In this document: piece by piece, positions 40,872-49,317 of the stretch
How positions within the stretch are numbered: the first letter of the stretch is position 1
Layout: each line of letters starts with the position of its first letter
NCBI RefSeq assembly: GCF_900460065.1
Contig: NZ_UAVD01000043.1
Coordinates: 19,918-83,917, forward strand
DNA length: 64,000 nucleotides
Source: Streptomyces griseus
GTDB lineage: Bacteria; Actinomycetota; Actinomycetes; Streptomycetales; Streptomycetaceae
Reading direction: 5' to 3'
The notes under the pieces: generated by a model
What the model was told of the DNA's origin: nothing
The model's input: the letters and a program-made list of their open reading frames with translations, nothing else
Databases searched by the model: none
Made by a program: the position numbers and the translations under genes

Positions 40872-41897
40872 ATGACGCATGCCGCCGCCGTCCTGCCCCG
40901 CACCCTCTGGTTCACCCGCTGTCCCGTGCCCACGGCCACCGGCATCGCCGCCGACCGGCGGTGGCTCACCGAGGAGTTCGCCCGGGACGGCATCGAGGTC
41001 CGCTCCCTCCAGGACGCCGAACCCGACGCCGATCCCGCCGCGCACTACACCCACGCCCTGCCCGGCCTCTTCCGCGAAGGGGGCAACGTCCCCGCCCTCT
41101 GGGCCCGTTCGCGCGGCGAGCGGACCCGGCTCGTCGGTCTCACCTGGATCGAGGAGCGCCAGAGCATCCTGGTCGCCCCCGGCTCCGGCCTGCGCGGAGC
41201 CGCCGCGCTGCGCGGATCGAGGATCGCCCTCCCGGTCCACTCCATCGCCATCGACTTCTGGCGGGCCATGGCCCTGCGCGGCTTCGAGGGGGCCCTCGCC
41301 TCCGCGGGCCTCGGCCTCGCGGACGCCGTCCCGGTCGACGTACCGGCCGACGGTTCCCGTGGGCAGTGGTCGGCCGAGCTGGCCGCTCTGCGCCGGGGCG
41401 ACGTCGACGCGGTGTACGTCAAGGGCGCCCTCGCCGTCGAAGCGGCCCGCCGGACCGGCGCGGAGGTGGCCGTCGACCTCGACGGCCTGCCCGACCCCGC
41501 CTTCCGGGTCAACAACGGCACCCCCCGGCCCATCACCGTCCACCAGGACCTCCTGGACGAACACCCCGGGCTCGTCGACCGCTTCCTGGCCGTCCTGCTC
41601 CGGGCCGCCGACTGGGCCGCAGGCCGGCCGGACGAGGTCGACCGGATCCTCGGCGCCGAGACCGGGGCCGGGGCCGAGGGGGTCGCCGGCGCCTACCTCC
41701 CCGGCACCCACCGCACCCTGCACCCCGACCTCTCGGCGCACCGCCTCACCCTGCTCGCCGCCCAGGAGAAGGCCCTGCGCGCCCACGGCTTCCTCCCCGA
41801 GGCCGTCGACATCGACTCCTGGGCCGACCCCGCACCGCTCCGCCGGGCCGCCGCGCTGAACGGCACGCCCGCACTCCCGCCACCCGTCACCCCCTGA
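40872..41897 (+). CDS. DszB-like desulfinase / ABC substrate-binding-fold protein
   Basis: 341 aa, start ATG 40872, no signal peptide, so cytoplasmic. The fold is that of SsuA/NMT1 binding proteins. The N terminus reads FTRCPVPTATG then, after an insert, AHYTHALPGLFREGGNVPAL and RTRLVGLTWIEERQSILV. This matches, from memory, the desulfinase DszB (SNCPVPNA, VHFTYDQPAYTRFGGEIPPL, RTRLLGITPLLGRQGFFV). The DszB catalytic Cys27, His60 and Arg70 correspond to Cys17, His58 and Arg68 here, with Gly71 for Gly73. DszB releases sulfite from an aryl sulfinate. The true substrate is unknown. A non-catalytic cytosolic binding protein is the alternative, but conservation of all three residues argues for enzyme activity. 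Confidence 0.75.
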   Translation: MTHAAAVLPRTLWFTRCPVPTATGIAADRRWLTEEFARDGIEVRSLQDAEPDADPAAHYTHALPGLFREGGNVPALWARSRGERTRLVGLTWIEERQSILVAPGSGLRGAAALRGSRIALPVHSIAIDFWRAMALRGFEGALASAGLGLADAVPVDVPADGSRGQWSAELAALRRGDVDAVYVKGALAVEAARRTGAEVAVDLDGLPDPAFRVNNGTPRPITVHQDLLDEHPGLVDRFLAVLLRAADWAAGRPDEVDRILGAETGAGAEGVAGAYLPGTHRTLHPDLSAHRLTLLAAQEKALRAHGFLPEAVDIDSWADPAPLRRAAALNGTPALPPPVTP

Positions 41898-41914
41898 CCC
41901 CGAGGACCTCCGTC

Positions 41915-42940
41915 ATGCATGTCACGCGACCACTCCGTACCACCGCTCCCGCCGCCCTGCTCACGGCCACCGCACTCCTCGCGCTGTCCGCCTGCGGCAC
42001 CTCCGAGGCGGACAGCACCGGCTCCCGAGGTTCCGGTTCCGGACAGACCGTCGAGGTGCGCATCCCGGACCCCGGCAACTCCGGCGTCCTCGCCCTCGGC
42101 AAGAAGGACGGCAGCCTGGACAAGGCGCTGGGCAAGGTCGGCGCGAAGGTGAAGTGGACCGGCAGCGCGGGGCCCTTCGCCCCCGCGGCCCAGGCGATGA
42201 ACGCCGACCAGCTGGACATCGCCACCGGCTCCATCACCTCCGGCATCACCTCTCTCGCGCAGCGCCCCGGCTTCCGCTTCTTCACCGCCGTCGACCCGGA
42301 CGCCGCGGGCGAGGGCATCCTCGTCCGCGACGGCTCCGGCATCGAGTCCGTCGCCGACCTCGTGGGGAAGAAGGTCGCCGTCAACCAGGGCGGCACCGGC
42401 GAGTACCTGCTGCTCAAGGCGTTGGCCAAGGCGAAGATCCCGGCCGGGAAGGTGGAACGGGTCTACCTCCGGCCCGACCAGACCGCCGCCGTCCTCAACG
42501 CCGGACAGGTCGACGCCTGGGCCGTCTGGGCCACCTACGCGGTCGCCGAGATCGGCAGCGGCAAGGCGCACTTCGTCGCCGACGGCGCGGCCATCGGCTC
42601 CGACAACTACAGCCTCAACGCCGTGCGTACGGGCTTCGCCGAGGAGCATCCCGAGGTCGTCCGGGCGCTCTACGACTACCTCCACGAAGCCAGCGCCAAG
42701 GAGAGGAAGGACCCGGCCGCCTACCTCAACGTCTTCACGGACGTCGGTCCGACCGCCGTCACCGGCAGGGCCAAGCAGGTCCAGACCGAGATCACCGCCC
42801 AGGGCGGCACCGTCGACCCGATCGGCCCCGAGGACATCGCCCGCTTCGAGGCGGTCGCCGCCTTCTACGCCGAGCAGAAGGTCACCCGGCAGAAGGTCGA
42901 CGTGGCGGCCCACCTCCTCGACGTGGAGAAGCTGACATGA
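41915..42940 (+). CDS. ssuA: sulfonate ABC transporter substrate-binding lipoprotein (SsuA-like)
   Basis: 341 aa from ATG 41915, 17 bp after the DszB-like gene. Lipoprotein signal with lipobox LSAC (Cys27) and a Ser/Gly/Thr linker. Binding-protein body: VEVRIPDPGNSGVLALGKKDG, QAMNADQLDIATGSITSGI, GEGILVRDGSGIESVADLVGKKVAVNQGGTGEYLLLKAL and LNAGQVDAWAVWATYAVAEI, the SsuA/TauA pattern. It captures aliphatic or aryl sulfonates outside the membrane for the SsuC/SsuB importer encoded next, whose start overlaps this stop by 4 bp. Confidence 0.9.
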   Translation: MHVTRPLRTTAPAALLTATALLALSACGTSEADSTGSRGSGSGQTVEVRIPDPGNSGVLALGKKDGSLDKALGKVGAKVKWTGSAGPFAPAAQAMNADQLDIATGSITSGITSLAQRPGFRFFTAVDPDAAGEGILVRDGSGIESVADLVGKKVAVNQGGTGEYLLLKALAKAKIPAGKVERVYLRPDQTAAVLNAGQVDAWAVWATYAVAEIGSGKAHFVADGAAIGSDNYSLNAVRTGFAEEHPEVVRALYDYLHEASAKERKDPAAYLNVFTDVGPTAVTGRAKQVQTEITAQGGTVDPIGPEDIARFEAVAAFYAEQKVTRQKVDVAAHLLDVEKLT

Positions 42941-43815
42941 GCGAGTCCCCCGCCGCCGGGACGAAGGTTCCTCCAGCTGCGGAGACCTCCGAGAACCCGC
43001 CGCCCTCCGGGCTCGTCACCCCGCGCCCGCACCTGCGCAGCCCCCGCAGCCGTCCCTACGCCCTCACGGTCCGGGCGCTCGGCCCGGTGGTCCTGCTCGC
43101 CCTGTGGTGGGCGGCCTCCGCGACCGGGCTGCTGACCGCCGACGTCCTCGCCTCACCGGCGGAGGTGTTCCGCGCCGTGGGGGAGCTCTGGGGCAACGGA
43201 CAACTGCCCGACGCCCTGACCACCTCGCTGACCCGGTCCGGCCTCGGCCTGGTCATCGGCCTCGCCGCCGGACTCGCCCTCGGCATCGTCACGGGATTCA
43301 CCCGGCTCGGGGACGAACTCCTCGACTCCTCCCTCCAGACCCTGCGCACCATCCCCTTCCTCTCCCTCGTCCCGCTGTTCATGGTCTGGTTCGGCATCAA
43401 CGAGACCGCGAAGATCCTCCTCATCGCCGTCGCCACCACCTTCCCCATGTACGTCTCCACCTCCAGCGGGGTCCGCACCACCGACCCGAAGCTGATCGAG
43501 GCGATGCGCGCCTTCGGGATGAGCCGGCTCGGCATCGTCCGCCAAGTCGTCCTGCCCGGCGCGCTGCCCTCGCTCCTCGCCGGACTGCGGCTCTCCATGA
43601 CGCTCAGCGTCATCGCCCTCATCGCCGCCGAGGAGATCAACGCCACCGCGGGCATCGGCTATCTGATGTCCCAGGCACAGAGCTACGCCCGCACCGACAT
43701 CCTCGCCGTCTGCATCCTCGTGTACGGACTCCTCGGCCTCACCGCCGACGTCCTCGTCCGGCTCCTGGAACGCGTCCTGATGCCGTGGCGCACCCCGCAG
43801 GGAGCCCGCCGATGA
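42937..43815 (+). CDS. ssuC: sulfonate ABC transporter permease (SsuC-like)
   Basis: 292 aa. A Pro-rich cytoplasmic start of about 45 residues precedes a BPD-type membrane domain with about six helices (LGPVVLLALWWAASATGLL, GLGLVIGLAAGLALGIVTG, IPFLSLVPLFMVWFGI, ILLIAVATTFPMYVSTSSG, LRLSMTLSVIALIAAEEI, DILAVCILVYGLLGLTADV). The EAA coupling loop lies in LIEAMRAFGMSRLGIVRQVVLPGALPSLLAGLR. This is the SsuC/TauC family. ATGA overlaps at both ends couple it to ssuA and ssuB. Confidence 0.92.
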   Translation: MSESPAAGTKVPPAAETSENPPPSGLVTPRPHLRSPRSRPYALTVRALGPVVLLALWWAASATGLLTADVLASPAEVFRAVGELWGNGQLPDALTTSLTRSGLGLVIGLAAGLALGIVTGFTRLGDELLDSSLQTLRTIPFLSLVPLFMVWFGINETAKILLIAVATTFPMYVSTSSGVRTTDPKLIEAMRAFGMSRLGIVRQVVLPGALPSLLAGLRLSMTLSVIALIAAEEINATAGIGYLMSQAQSYARTDILAVCILVYGLLGLTADVLVRLLERVLMPWRTPQGARR

Positions 43816-44594
43816 CCGGAACCGGAGAACGGACCACCGCCGTACGGGTGCGGGGGCTGCGCCGGGCCTTCGGCACCCGCGCCGTACTCGACGGTCTCGA
43901 ACTCGACATCGCCCGGGGGGAGTTCGTCGCCCTCCTCGGTGCCAGCGGCAGCGGCAAGACGACGCTCCTGCGCATCCTCGGAGCGCTGGACGGGGCCGAC
44001 GGGGGAGAGGTGCTGGTGCCCGAGAGCCGCACGATCGTCTTCCAGGAACCCCGCCTCGTACCGTCCAAGAAGGTCCTCGCCAACGTGACCGTCGCCCTGC
44101 CCGGGTCCCGGACGCCGGACGGGCTGAGGGCGCTCGCCGAAGTGGGCCTGGAAGATCACGCCGAGGCCTGGCCGGCCACCCTCTCCGGGGGCGAGGCCCA
44201 GCGGGTCGCCCTCGCCCGCGCCCTGGTGAGGGAGCCGGAACTGCTGCTGCTGGACGAGCCGTTCGCCGCCCTGGACGCGCTCACCCGGCTGAAGATGCAC
44301 CACCTGGTCGATGAGCTGTGCCGCAGGCACCGCCCCGCCGTGCTCCTGGTCACCCATGACGTCGACGAGGCCGTGCGGCTCGCGGACCGGGTGGCCGTCC
44401 TGCGCGACGGGCGGCTCGTCACCGACGAGCCCGTCGCCGTCGACCGCCCCCGCGACCCCGGAGACCCGGCCTTCGCCGCACTGCGCCGACGCCTCCTGGA
44501 CGATCTCGGTGTCCCCGCCGCGCCGGGAGCCGCCCCCACGCCCGCCACCGGGCCCGCCCCCACGCCCGCCCCACTCTCCGTAGGAGTGATCTGA
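43812..44594 (+). CDS. ssuB: sulfonate ABC transporter ATPase (SsuB-like)
   Basis: 260 aa. Walker A GASGSGKTTLLRILG near residue 43, Q loop in TIVFQEPRLVPSKKVL (the short EPRL insert is typical of SsuB/TauB), signature LSGGEAQRVALARAL, Walker B ELLLLDEPFAALDALTRL, and H loop LLVTHDVDEAVRLADRVAVL. The last 35 residues are a Pro/Ala-rich tail. Its stop is directly followed by the ATG of the next gene, with GTAGGAG serving as binding site inside the ssuB end. Confidence 0.92.
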   Translation: MTGTGERTTAVRVRGLRRAFGTRAVLDGLELDIARGEFVALLGASGSGKTTLLRILGALDGADGGEVLVPESRTIVFQEPRLVPSKKVLANVTVALPGSRTPDGLRALAEVGLEDHAEAWPATLSGGEAQRVALARALVREPELLLLDEPFAALDALTRLKMHHLVDELCRRHRPAVLLVTHDVDEAVRLADRVAVLRDGRLVTDEPVAVDRPRDPGDPAFAALRRRLLDDLGVPAAPGAAPTPATGPAPTPAPLSVGVI

Positions 44595-45488
44595 ATGACC
44601 ATCACCATCGGTGTCCACGCCAGCAATCCGTCCCTCTACCACCTCTACCACCTGACCCGGCACGGCTTCGCCCAGCGGGAACTGGAGCCGCTCGGCGAGA
44701 GCGTCGCCTTCCACCCGTACAGCAACGGCGTCCGCACGGGCGAGCTGCTCAGCCGGGGGGTCATCGACTTCGGCGGCACCGGCTCCACCCCGCCCGTGAC
44801 CGCCCAGGCGGCGGGCCACGACCTCGTCTACACGGCGGTCTCCGCCCCGCGCCCCGAACACGGCGCCCTGCTGGTCCCCGAGGACAGCCCCCTGCGGACG
44901 GCCGCCGACCTCAAGGGCGCCACCGTCCACCTGGCGATCGGCTCCTGGCAGACCCACCTGGTCGCCAAGGCGCTCGACGACGCGGGACTCTCCTACGCCG
45001 ACGACATCACCGCCGAACGCTCCACCGCCGACAGCGAACAGCTCCTGCGCACCGGAGCCGTCGCCGCCTGGGTCGCGCAGGGACCGCAGCTCGCCGCGGC
45101 CCGACGCACCGGCGGGCTGCGCACCCTGATCCGTACCGGCGACGTCATCACCGACCGCTCGGTGTTCTTCACCCGGCGCGCGCTCGCCGAGGAACGGCCC
45201 GAGATCATCGAGGCCCTCACCCGCGCGCTCCGGCGGGCCGACGACTGGGCGGCAGCCCACCCACGCGACGCCGCGCGGATCGCCTCCGCCGACCTCGGCG
45301 GCACGGTCGACGACTGGGAGAGCGCCCTGACCGCACTGCCGTGGCGGATCGAGGCGGTCGGCGACGCGTTCCTGGCCGAACAGCAGGAGGCCGCCGACAT
45401 CTTCCACCGCACCGGCTTCATCGAGCGCCCGGTCACCGTGGCGGACGCCGTCGCCCGTACGGCCGGCCGCCCGGCGAAGGCGAGTTGA
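44595..45488 (+). CDS. signal-less SsuA-fold protein
   Basis: 297 aa, ATG immediately after the ssuB stop. Periplasmic-binding-protein-like pattern (TGELLSRGVIDFGGTGSTPPVTAQAAGHDL, ALLVPEDSPLRTAADLKGATV, IGSWQTHLVAKALDDAG, LLRTGAVAAWVAQGPQLAAA) but no signal peptide or lipobox. There is also no cysteine in the whole protein, so it cannot work as a DszB-type desulfinase. It may be a cytoplasmic binding or delivery protein for the monooxygenase encoded next, or an exported protein whose N terminus has been lost; the clean start favours the former. Stop and the ssuD-like start are 5 bp apart. Confidence 0.8.
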   Translation: MTITIGVHASNPSLYHLYHLTRHGFAQRELEPLGESVAFHPYSNGVRTGELLSRGVIDFGGTGSTPPVTAQAAGHDLVYTAVSAPRPEHGALLVPEDSPLRTAADLKGATVHLAIGSWQTHLVAKALDDAGLSYADDITAERSTADSEQLLRTGAVAAWVAQGPQLAAARRTGGLRTLIRTGDVITDRSVFFTRRALAEERPEIIEALTRALRRADDWAAAHPRDAARIASADLGGTVDDWESALTALPWRIEAVGDAFLAEQQEAADIFHRTGFIERPVTVADAVARTAGRPAKAS

Positions 45489-45493
45489 GGGAG

Positions 45494-46567
45494 ATGGCCA
45501 CCGAAGTCCTCTGGTACATCATCCCCCGCGAGGGCGCCTATCCGTGGGAACCGTCGGGGCGGCGCCCCGTCGACCTCGGCTATCTCAGCAGGCTCGCCGG
45601 AACGGTCGAACAGCTCGGCTACAGCGGTGCGTTGCTCGCCACCGACCTCTACGACGTCTGGCCGCTCGGCAGTGCGCTGGCCGCCTCCACCAGCACCCGG
45701 TTCAAGCCGCTGCTCGCCGTCCACCCGGGGCTGATCTCACCGACCCTGCTCGCCAAGATGGCCCTCAGCTTCGACACCCTCTTCGGCGGCCGGCTGCGCT
45801 TCAACGTCGTCAACGGCTCCACCAAGTCCCTCCAGGAGTACGGGCTCCACGTGGAGCACGACGAACGGTACGAGCTGAGCGCCGAGTACTGGTCGATCGT
45901 GAAGCGGCTCACCGCCGGCGAGGTGTTCGACCACCGGGGCCGCTTCTACGACCTGAGGGACGCGGGCGCGTCCTTCCGCGAGCTGAAGCCCGTCCAGGAC
46001 CCGCACATCCCGCTCTGGTTCGGCGGCTCCTCCGACCCCGGCATCGAGATGGCCGCCGAACACGTCGACGTCTTCCTCACCTGGGGCGAGCCCCCGCACC
46101 TGCTGAAGGAGAAGCTGGAGCGGGTCAGGGCCCGGGCCGCCGCCCACGGGCGCACCCTGCGCATCGGTCTGCGGCTGCACCTCATCGTCCGGGACACCGA
46201 GGACGCGGCCTGGGCGGCGGCCGACCGGCTGCTGGACGTCACCAGCGAGGCCACGTACGCCCGGCAGCTCGGCGACCGGGCGGGCGAGGACGGCGTCGGC
46301 TGGCAGCGGCAGTTCCGCCAGCACGGCGGCAGGGTCCCCGCCCGCGCACGGGAGCTGGAGGTCCACCCCAACATGTGGCCGGGCATGAGCCTCTTCCGGC
46401 CCGGTCCCGGCACGGCGGTCGTCGGCTCCACGGCGCAGGTCGTCGAACGCCTGCGGGAGTTCCAGGACCTGGGCGTCGACACCTTCATCCTGTCCGGCAA
46501 CCCCCTGCTGGAGGAGGCCTACCGCGTCGCCGAGACCGTGCTCCCCTCCCTCGGCGTACGGCGCTGA
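45494..46567 (+). CDS. ssuD: FMNH2-dependent alkanesulfonate monooxygenase (SsuD-like)
   Basis: 357 aa from ATG 45494 (GAGGGAG upstream). A luciferase-like (LLM) TIM barrel: VLWYIIPREGAYPWEP, YLSRLAGTVEQLGYSGALLATD, LLAVHPGLISPTLLAKMALSFDTLFGGRLRFNVVNGS, VEHDERYELSAEYWSIVKRL, IPLWFGGSSDPGIEMAAEHVDVFLTWGEPP and the C-terminal DTFILSGNPLLEEAYRVAE. All are characteristic of SsuD, which uses reduced flavin and O2 to release sulfite and an aldehyde from sulfonates. No NAD(P)H:FMN reductase (SsuE) is in the operon, so a reductase from elsewhere must supply FMNH2. It ends the organosulfur operon. Confidence 0.93.
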   Translation: MATEVLWYIIPREGAYPWEPSGRRPVDLGYLSRLAGTVEQLGYSGALLATDLYDVWPLGSALAASTSTRFKPLLAVHPGLISPTLLAKMALSFDTLFGGRLRFNVVNGSTKSLQEYGLHVEHDERYELSAEYWSIVKRLTAGEVFDHRGRFYDLRDAGASFRELKPVQDPHIPLWFGGSSDPGIEMAAEHVDVFLTWGEPPHLLKEKLERVRARAAAHGRTLRIGLRLHLIVRDTEDAAWAAADRLLDVTSEATYARQLGDRAGEDGVGWQRQFRQHGGRVPARARELEVHPNMWPGMSLFRPGPGTAVVGSTAQVVERLREFQDLGVDTFILSGNPLLEEAYRVAETVLPSLGVRR

Positions 46568-46849
46568 ACGACCACCGCCCGACGGCCGGGGCCGACGCGC
46601 CGGTCCAACGCTTCGCCCCGGCCACCGGAGCTGTCTACGCTGAGCCGCGTGACAGCAGCGACCACCGCCGGCCCCGGCCCCCACCGGACCGCCCGGAGCC
46701 GGGAGCCCCACGGCCCCTTCGGTGCGTCGCACCCCGGTCGGCCCCGCGCGGACTGCGCTCGTCGGCGCCCGGTGCGAGACTCGGAACGAGAGGTACCACG
46801 CGGCGGCACACGACGAGCAGGACCGCCCGGACCGACTGAGGAGCGCGCC

Positions 46850-47644
46850 ATGATCAGCCCCACCTTCTTCGACGGAGCGCCCAACTGGGTCGATCTGGGC
46901 ACCCCCGACCTCGACGGGGCCGCCGCCTTCTACCGGGGACTGTTCGGCTGGGGCCTGGTCCCCGGCGGCCCCGAGGTCGGCGGCTACGGGATGCTCACCC
47001 TGGACGGCCGGTACGTCGGCGGGGTGATGACGGTGTCGCAGGAGGATGCGCCGAGCGCCTGGTCGGTCTCCTTCCAGTCGCCCGACATCGCCGCCACCGC
47101 CGCGGCGGTGGAGCGGGCCGGGGGCGCCGCCGCGTTCGAGCCGATGGACGTCCTGGACTTCGGCAGCATGGGCGGATTCACGGATCCGGCCGGTGCGTAC
47201 TTCGGCGCCTGGCAGCCGAAGGAGCACCCCGGCTTCGGCGTCGTCCAGGAGCCCGGCTCGTTCCTCTGGGCCGAGCTGTACACCTCCGACGTCCCGGCGG
47301 CGGCCGCGTTCTTCGGCACCGTCTTCGGCTGGGGGACCGACCGGATGAAGGTGGAGGGCACCGACTACACCTACACCACGGTCCACCCCGCCGGCGCCGG
47401 CCCGGACGCCTCGTTCGGCGGCCTGGTCAGGATGGGCGACGTCCCGTCCGAGGCCGCCCGTGGCCCGCACTGGCTGCCCTACTTCGCCGTGGCGGACGTC
47501 GACGCCACGGTGGCGGAGGCGAAGCGGCTCGGCGGCACGGAGACCCTCGCCGCCACGGACGTGCCCGGCGTCGGCAAGATGGCCAACGTGGCCGACCCGT
47601 ACGGGGCGGTCTTCGCGGTGATGCGGCCCGAGCCGAGGCAGTAG
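46850..47644 (+). CDS. VOC-family (glyoxalase-like) protein with two domains
   Basis: 264 aa; ATG 46850 after GAGGAG. Two tandem VOC modules (about residues 1-125 and 130-260). Each begins with a W-x-x-L/E-L-x-T/S-x-D segment (PNWVDLGTPDLDGAAAFYRGLFGWGL; FLWAELYTSDVPAAAAFFGTVFGWGT) and ends with a DP-x-GA-x-FAVM/GAW element (FTDPAGAYFGAWQP; VADPYGAVFAVMRP). This duplicated form is common in Streptomyces and was linked to hydroxylase or resistance functions; no specific reaction can be assigned. The 282-bp gap in front contains TACGCT as a possible -10 (46635), so it is probably transcribed separately from the sulfur operon. Confidence 0.85.
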   Translation: MISPTFFDGAPNWVDLGTPDLDGAAAFYRGLFGWGLVPGGPEVGGYGMLTLDGRYVGGVMTVSQEDAPSAWSVSFQSPDIAATAAAVERAGGAAAFEPMDVLDFGSMGGFTDPAGAYFGAWQPKEHPGFGVVQEPGSFLWAELYTSDVPAAAAFFGTVFGWGTDRMKVEGTDYTYTTVHPAGAGPDASFGGLVRMGDVPSEAARGPHWLPYFAVADVDATVAEAKRLGGTETLAATDVPGVGKMANVADPYGAVFAVMRPEPRQ

Positions 47645-47700
47645 CCGCGGGCGGGGCCGCCGCCGGCTCCGGCGAGCACCCCCGTGACCGTCCTCGCCCC

Positions 47701-47733
47701 CTATTGATGAATCGTTGATCAGTCGTTTATCGC
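47701..47733 (+). repeat. three phased 11-bp AT-rich units upstream of the WhiB-like gene
   Basis: Units CTATTGATGAA, TCGTTGATCAG and TCGTTTATCGC share a TTgAT core every 11 bp, 20-53 bp before the ATG. The last two agree at 8 of 11 positions. They may form a regulator site or the -10 region. Confidence 0.35.
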
Positions 47734-47753
47734 CACCGGGCACCGTGTGCACC

Positions 47754-48008
47754 ATGCTGATCAACACCGTGACCGACGACGCGCTCGCCTGGCAGGAGTC
47801 CGCGTTGTGCGCGCAGGCCGGGCCCGAGTTCTTCTTCCCGGCCCCGGGCAGTTCGACCCGCGAGGCCAAGCAGTTGTGCAACGCCTGCGAAGGCCGCGTG
47901 GCCTGCCTGGAGTACGCCCTCGCCAACGACGAGCGGTTCGGCGTCTGGGGCGGGCTGTCGGAGAAGGAGCGCGAGCGGCTGCGCAGAGAAGGCCGCGACC
48001 GGGGCTGA
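47754..48008 (+). CDS. WhiB-like iron-sulfur transcription factor
   Basis: 84 aa from ATG 47754. The four cluster-binding cysteines are in SALCAQAG, KQLCNACEG and RVACLEYAL, giving the C-x(n)-C-x2-C-x5-C Wbl arrangement. They are followed by the turn GVWGGL and a basic tail (SEKERERLRREGRDRG). Wbl proteins hold a [4Fe-4S] cluster and act with sigma factors in development, redox response or antibiotic resistance. The start is uncertain: no good binding site precedes ATG 47754, GTG 47745 and TTG 47715 are in frame, and a leaderless transcript is possible. Which Wbl subtype it is cannot be settled by eye. Confidence 0.85.
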   Translation: MLINTVTDDALAWQESALCAQAGPEFFFPAPGSSTREAKQLCNACEGRVACLEYALANDERFGVWGGLSEKERERLRREGRDRG

Positions 48009-48318
48009 ACGCGCCCGCTCACAGCTGCCACCCAGCACGTCTCCGGGTGTTCGGACCGGGCCCGCCGCCATCGGGCGACGACCGACGCGCACCGCCCCTC
48101 GTCCTCGACGGCCCCGCACCGGCCGCCCCGCACGCGCCGCCGGGACCGCGGCGGACCGCCCACGGGTGGGACGGGCCGCGGCGCACCCGGCCGCGATGCT
48201 CCGCCGGCCCCCGGACGAGATGCGGGAGGCGGCGTACGCCGGGGCCACCGCCGAGGAGGGGTGACGTCCCGGACCCGGTGGGGCCGGGACGGTGGACGGA
48301 ACGGGGCGGGGACGGGGA
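48009..48318. other. 310-bp convergent gap, nothing seen
   Basis: Between the WhiB-like gene and the convergent desaturase gene. Arg/Pro/Ala-rich frames are open on both strands, but no start with binding site, no strong hairpin and no repeat were seen. Confidence 0.5.
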
Positions 48319-49293
48319 TCAGGCGCGCCCGCGCGCCGCCATCCGCGCCTTGCGCGCGGCGAGCTTCTCGTCGAACTTCGACGCCTCGCTGTCCAGCCCG
48401 CCCATGTAGAGACCGAGCTCCTCCTGGGCCTTCGCGCCCTCCGGGCCGAGCCCGTCGATGTCCATGACCTTCAGGAAGCGCAGCACCGGCTGGATCACGT
48501 CGTCGTGGTGGATGCGCATGTTGTAGATCTCGCCGATCGCCATCTGCGCGGCGGCCCGCTCGAAGCCGGGCATCCCGTGTCCGGGCATCCGGAAGTTGAC
48601 GACGACGTCGCGCACGGCCTGCATGGTCAGGTCCGGGGCCAGCTCGAAGGCGGCGCCCAGGAGGTTGCGGTAGAAGACCATGTGGAGGTTCTCGTCGGTC
48701 GCGATCCGGGCCAGCATCCGGTCGCAGACCGGGTCGCCGGACTGGTGGCCGGTGTTGCGGTGCGAGACGCGGGTGGCCAGCTCCTGGAAGGCGACGTACG
48801 CGACGGAGTGCAGCATCGAGTGCCGGTTGTCCGACTCGAAGCCCTCCGCCATGTGCGCCATCCGGAACTGCTCCAGCTTGTCCGGGTCCACGGCGCGCGA
48901 GGTGAGGAGGTAGTCGCGCATCACGATGCCGTGGCGGCCCTCCTCGGCGGTCCACCGGTGCACCCAGGTGCCCCACGCGCCGTCGCGGCCGAAGAGGGAG
49001 GCGATCTCGTGGTGGTAGCTGGGGAGGTTGTCCTCGGTGAGGAGGTTCACCACGAGCGCGACCTTGCCGATGTCGGTGACCTTGGACTGGTCGGCCGCCC
49101 ACGCCTCGCCGTCCTCGAAGATGCCGGGGAAGTTCCGGCCGTCGGAGAACGGGACGTACTCGTGGGGCATCCAGTCCTTGGCGACCTTGAGATGGCGGTT
49201 GAGTTCCTTCTCCACCACCTCTTCCAGCGCGTACAGCAGTTGGGCGTCGGTCCACGCCTTCGAACTGCCGAGGTGGGGAGAGGTGATCGTCAC
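48319..49293 (-). CDS. acyl-[acyl-carrier-protein] desaturase (DesA-like)
   Basis: 324 aa, GTG 49293 with GGGGAGCTCC upstream. A ferritin-like di-iron fold: first helix Glu in LLTEDNLPSYHHEIASL (near residue 87), the E-E-x-R-H motif in WTAEEGRHGIVMRDYL (near 116) and the third and fourth ligands in ATDENLHMVFYRNL (near 202). Soluble acyl-ACP desaturases insert a cis double bond using O2 and ferredoxin. Actinobacterial relatives (DesA1/DesA2) act on long-chain acyl-ACP. The promoter region carries three CGTAGGTTA-type half-sites, pointing to a TetR-type fatty-acid sensor. Confidence 0.92.
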   Translation of the reverse strand: MTITSPHLGSSKAWTDAQLLYALEEVVEKELNRHLKVAKDWMPHEYVPFSDGRNFPGIFEDGEAWAADQSKVTDIGKVALVVNLLTEDNLPSYHHEIASLFGRDGAWGTWVHRWTAEEGRHGIVMRDYLLTSRAVDPDKLEQFRMAHMAEGFESDNRHSMLHSVAYVAFQELATRVSHRNTGHQSGDPVCDRMLARIATDENLHMVFYRNLLGAAFELAPDLTMQAVRDVVVNFRMPGHGMPGFERAAAQMAIGEIYNMRIHHDDVIQPVLRFLKVMDIDGLGPEGAKAQEELGLYMGGLDSEASKFDEKLAARKARMAARGRA

Positions 49294-49317
49294 GGGGAGC
49301 TCCTGGGGACGGGAGAA

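Noticed and set aside
46650..46849. N-terminal extension of the VOC protein
   Set aside because: The extension is Pro/Arg/Ser-rich, while ATG 46850 has a good GAGGAG site directly before the first VOC strand.
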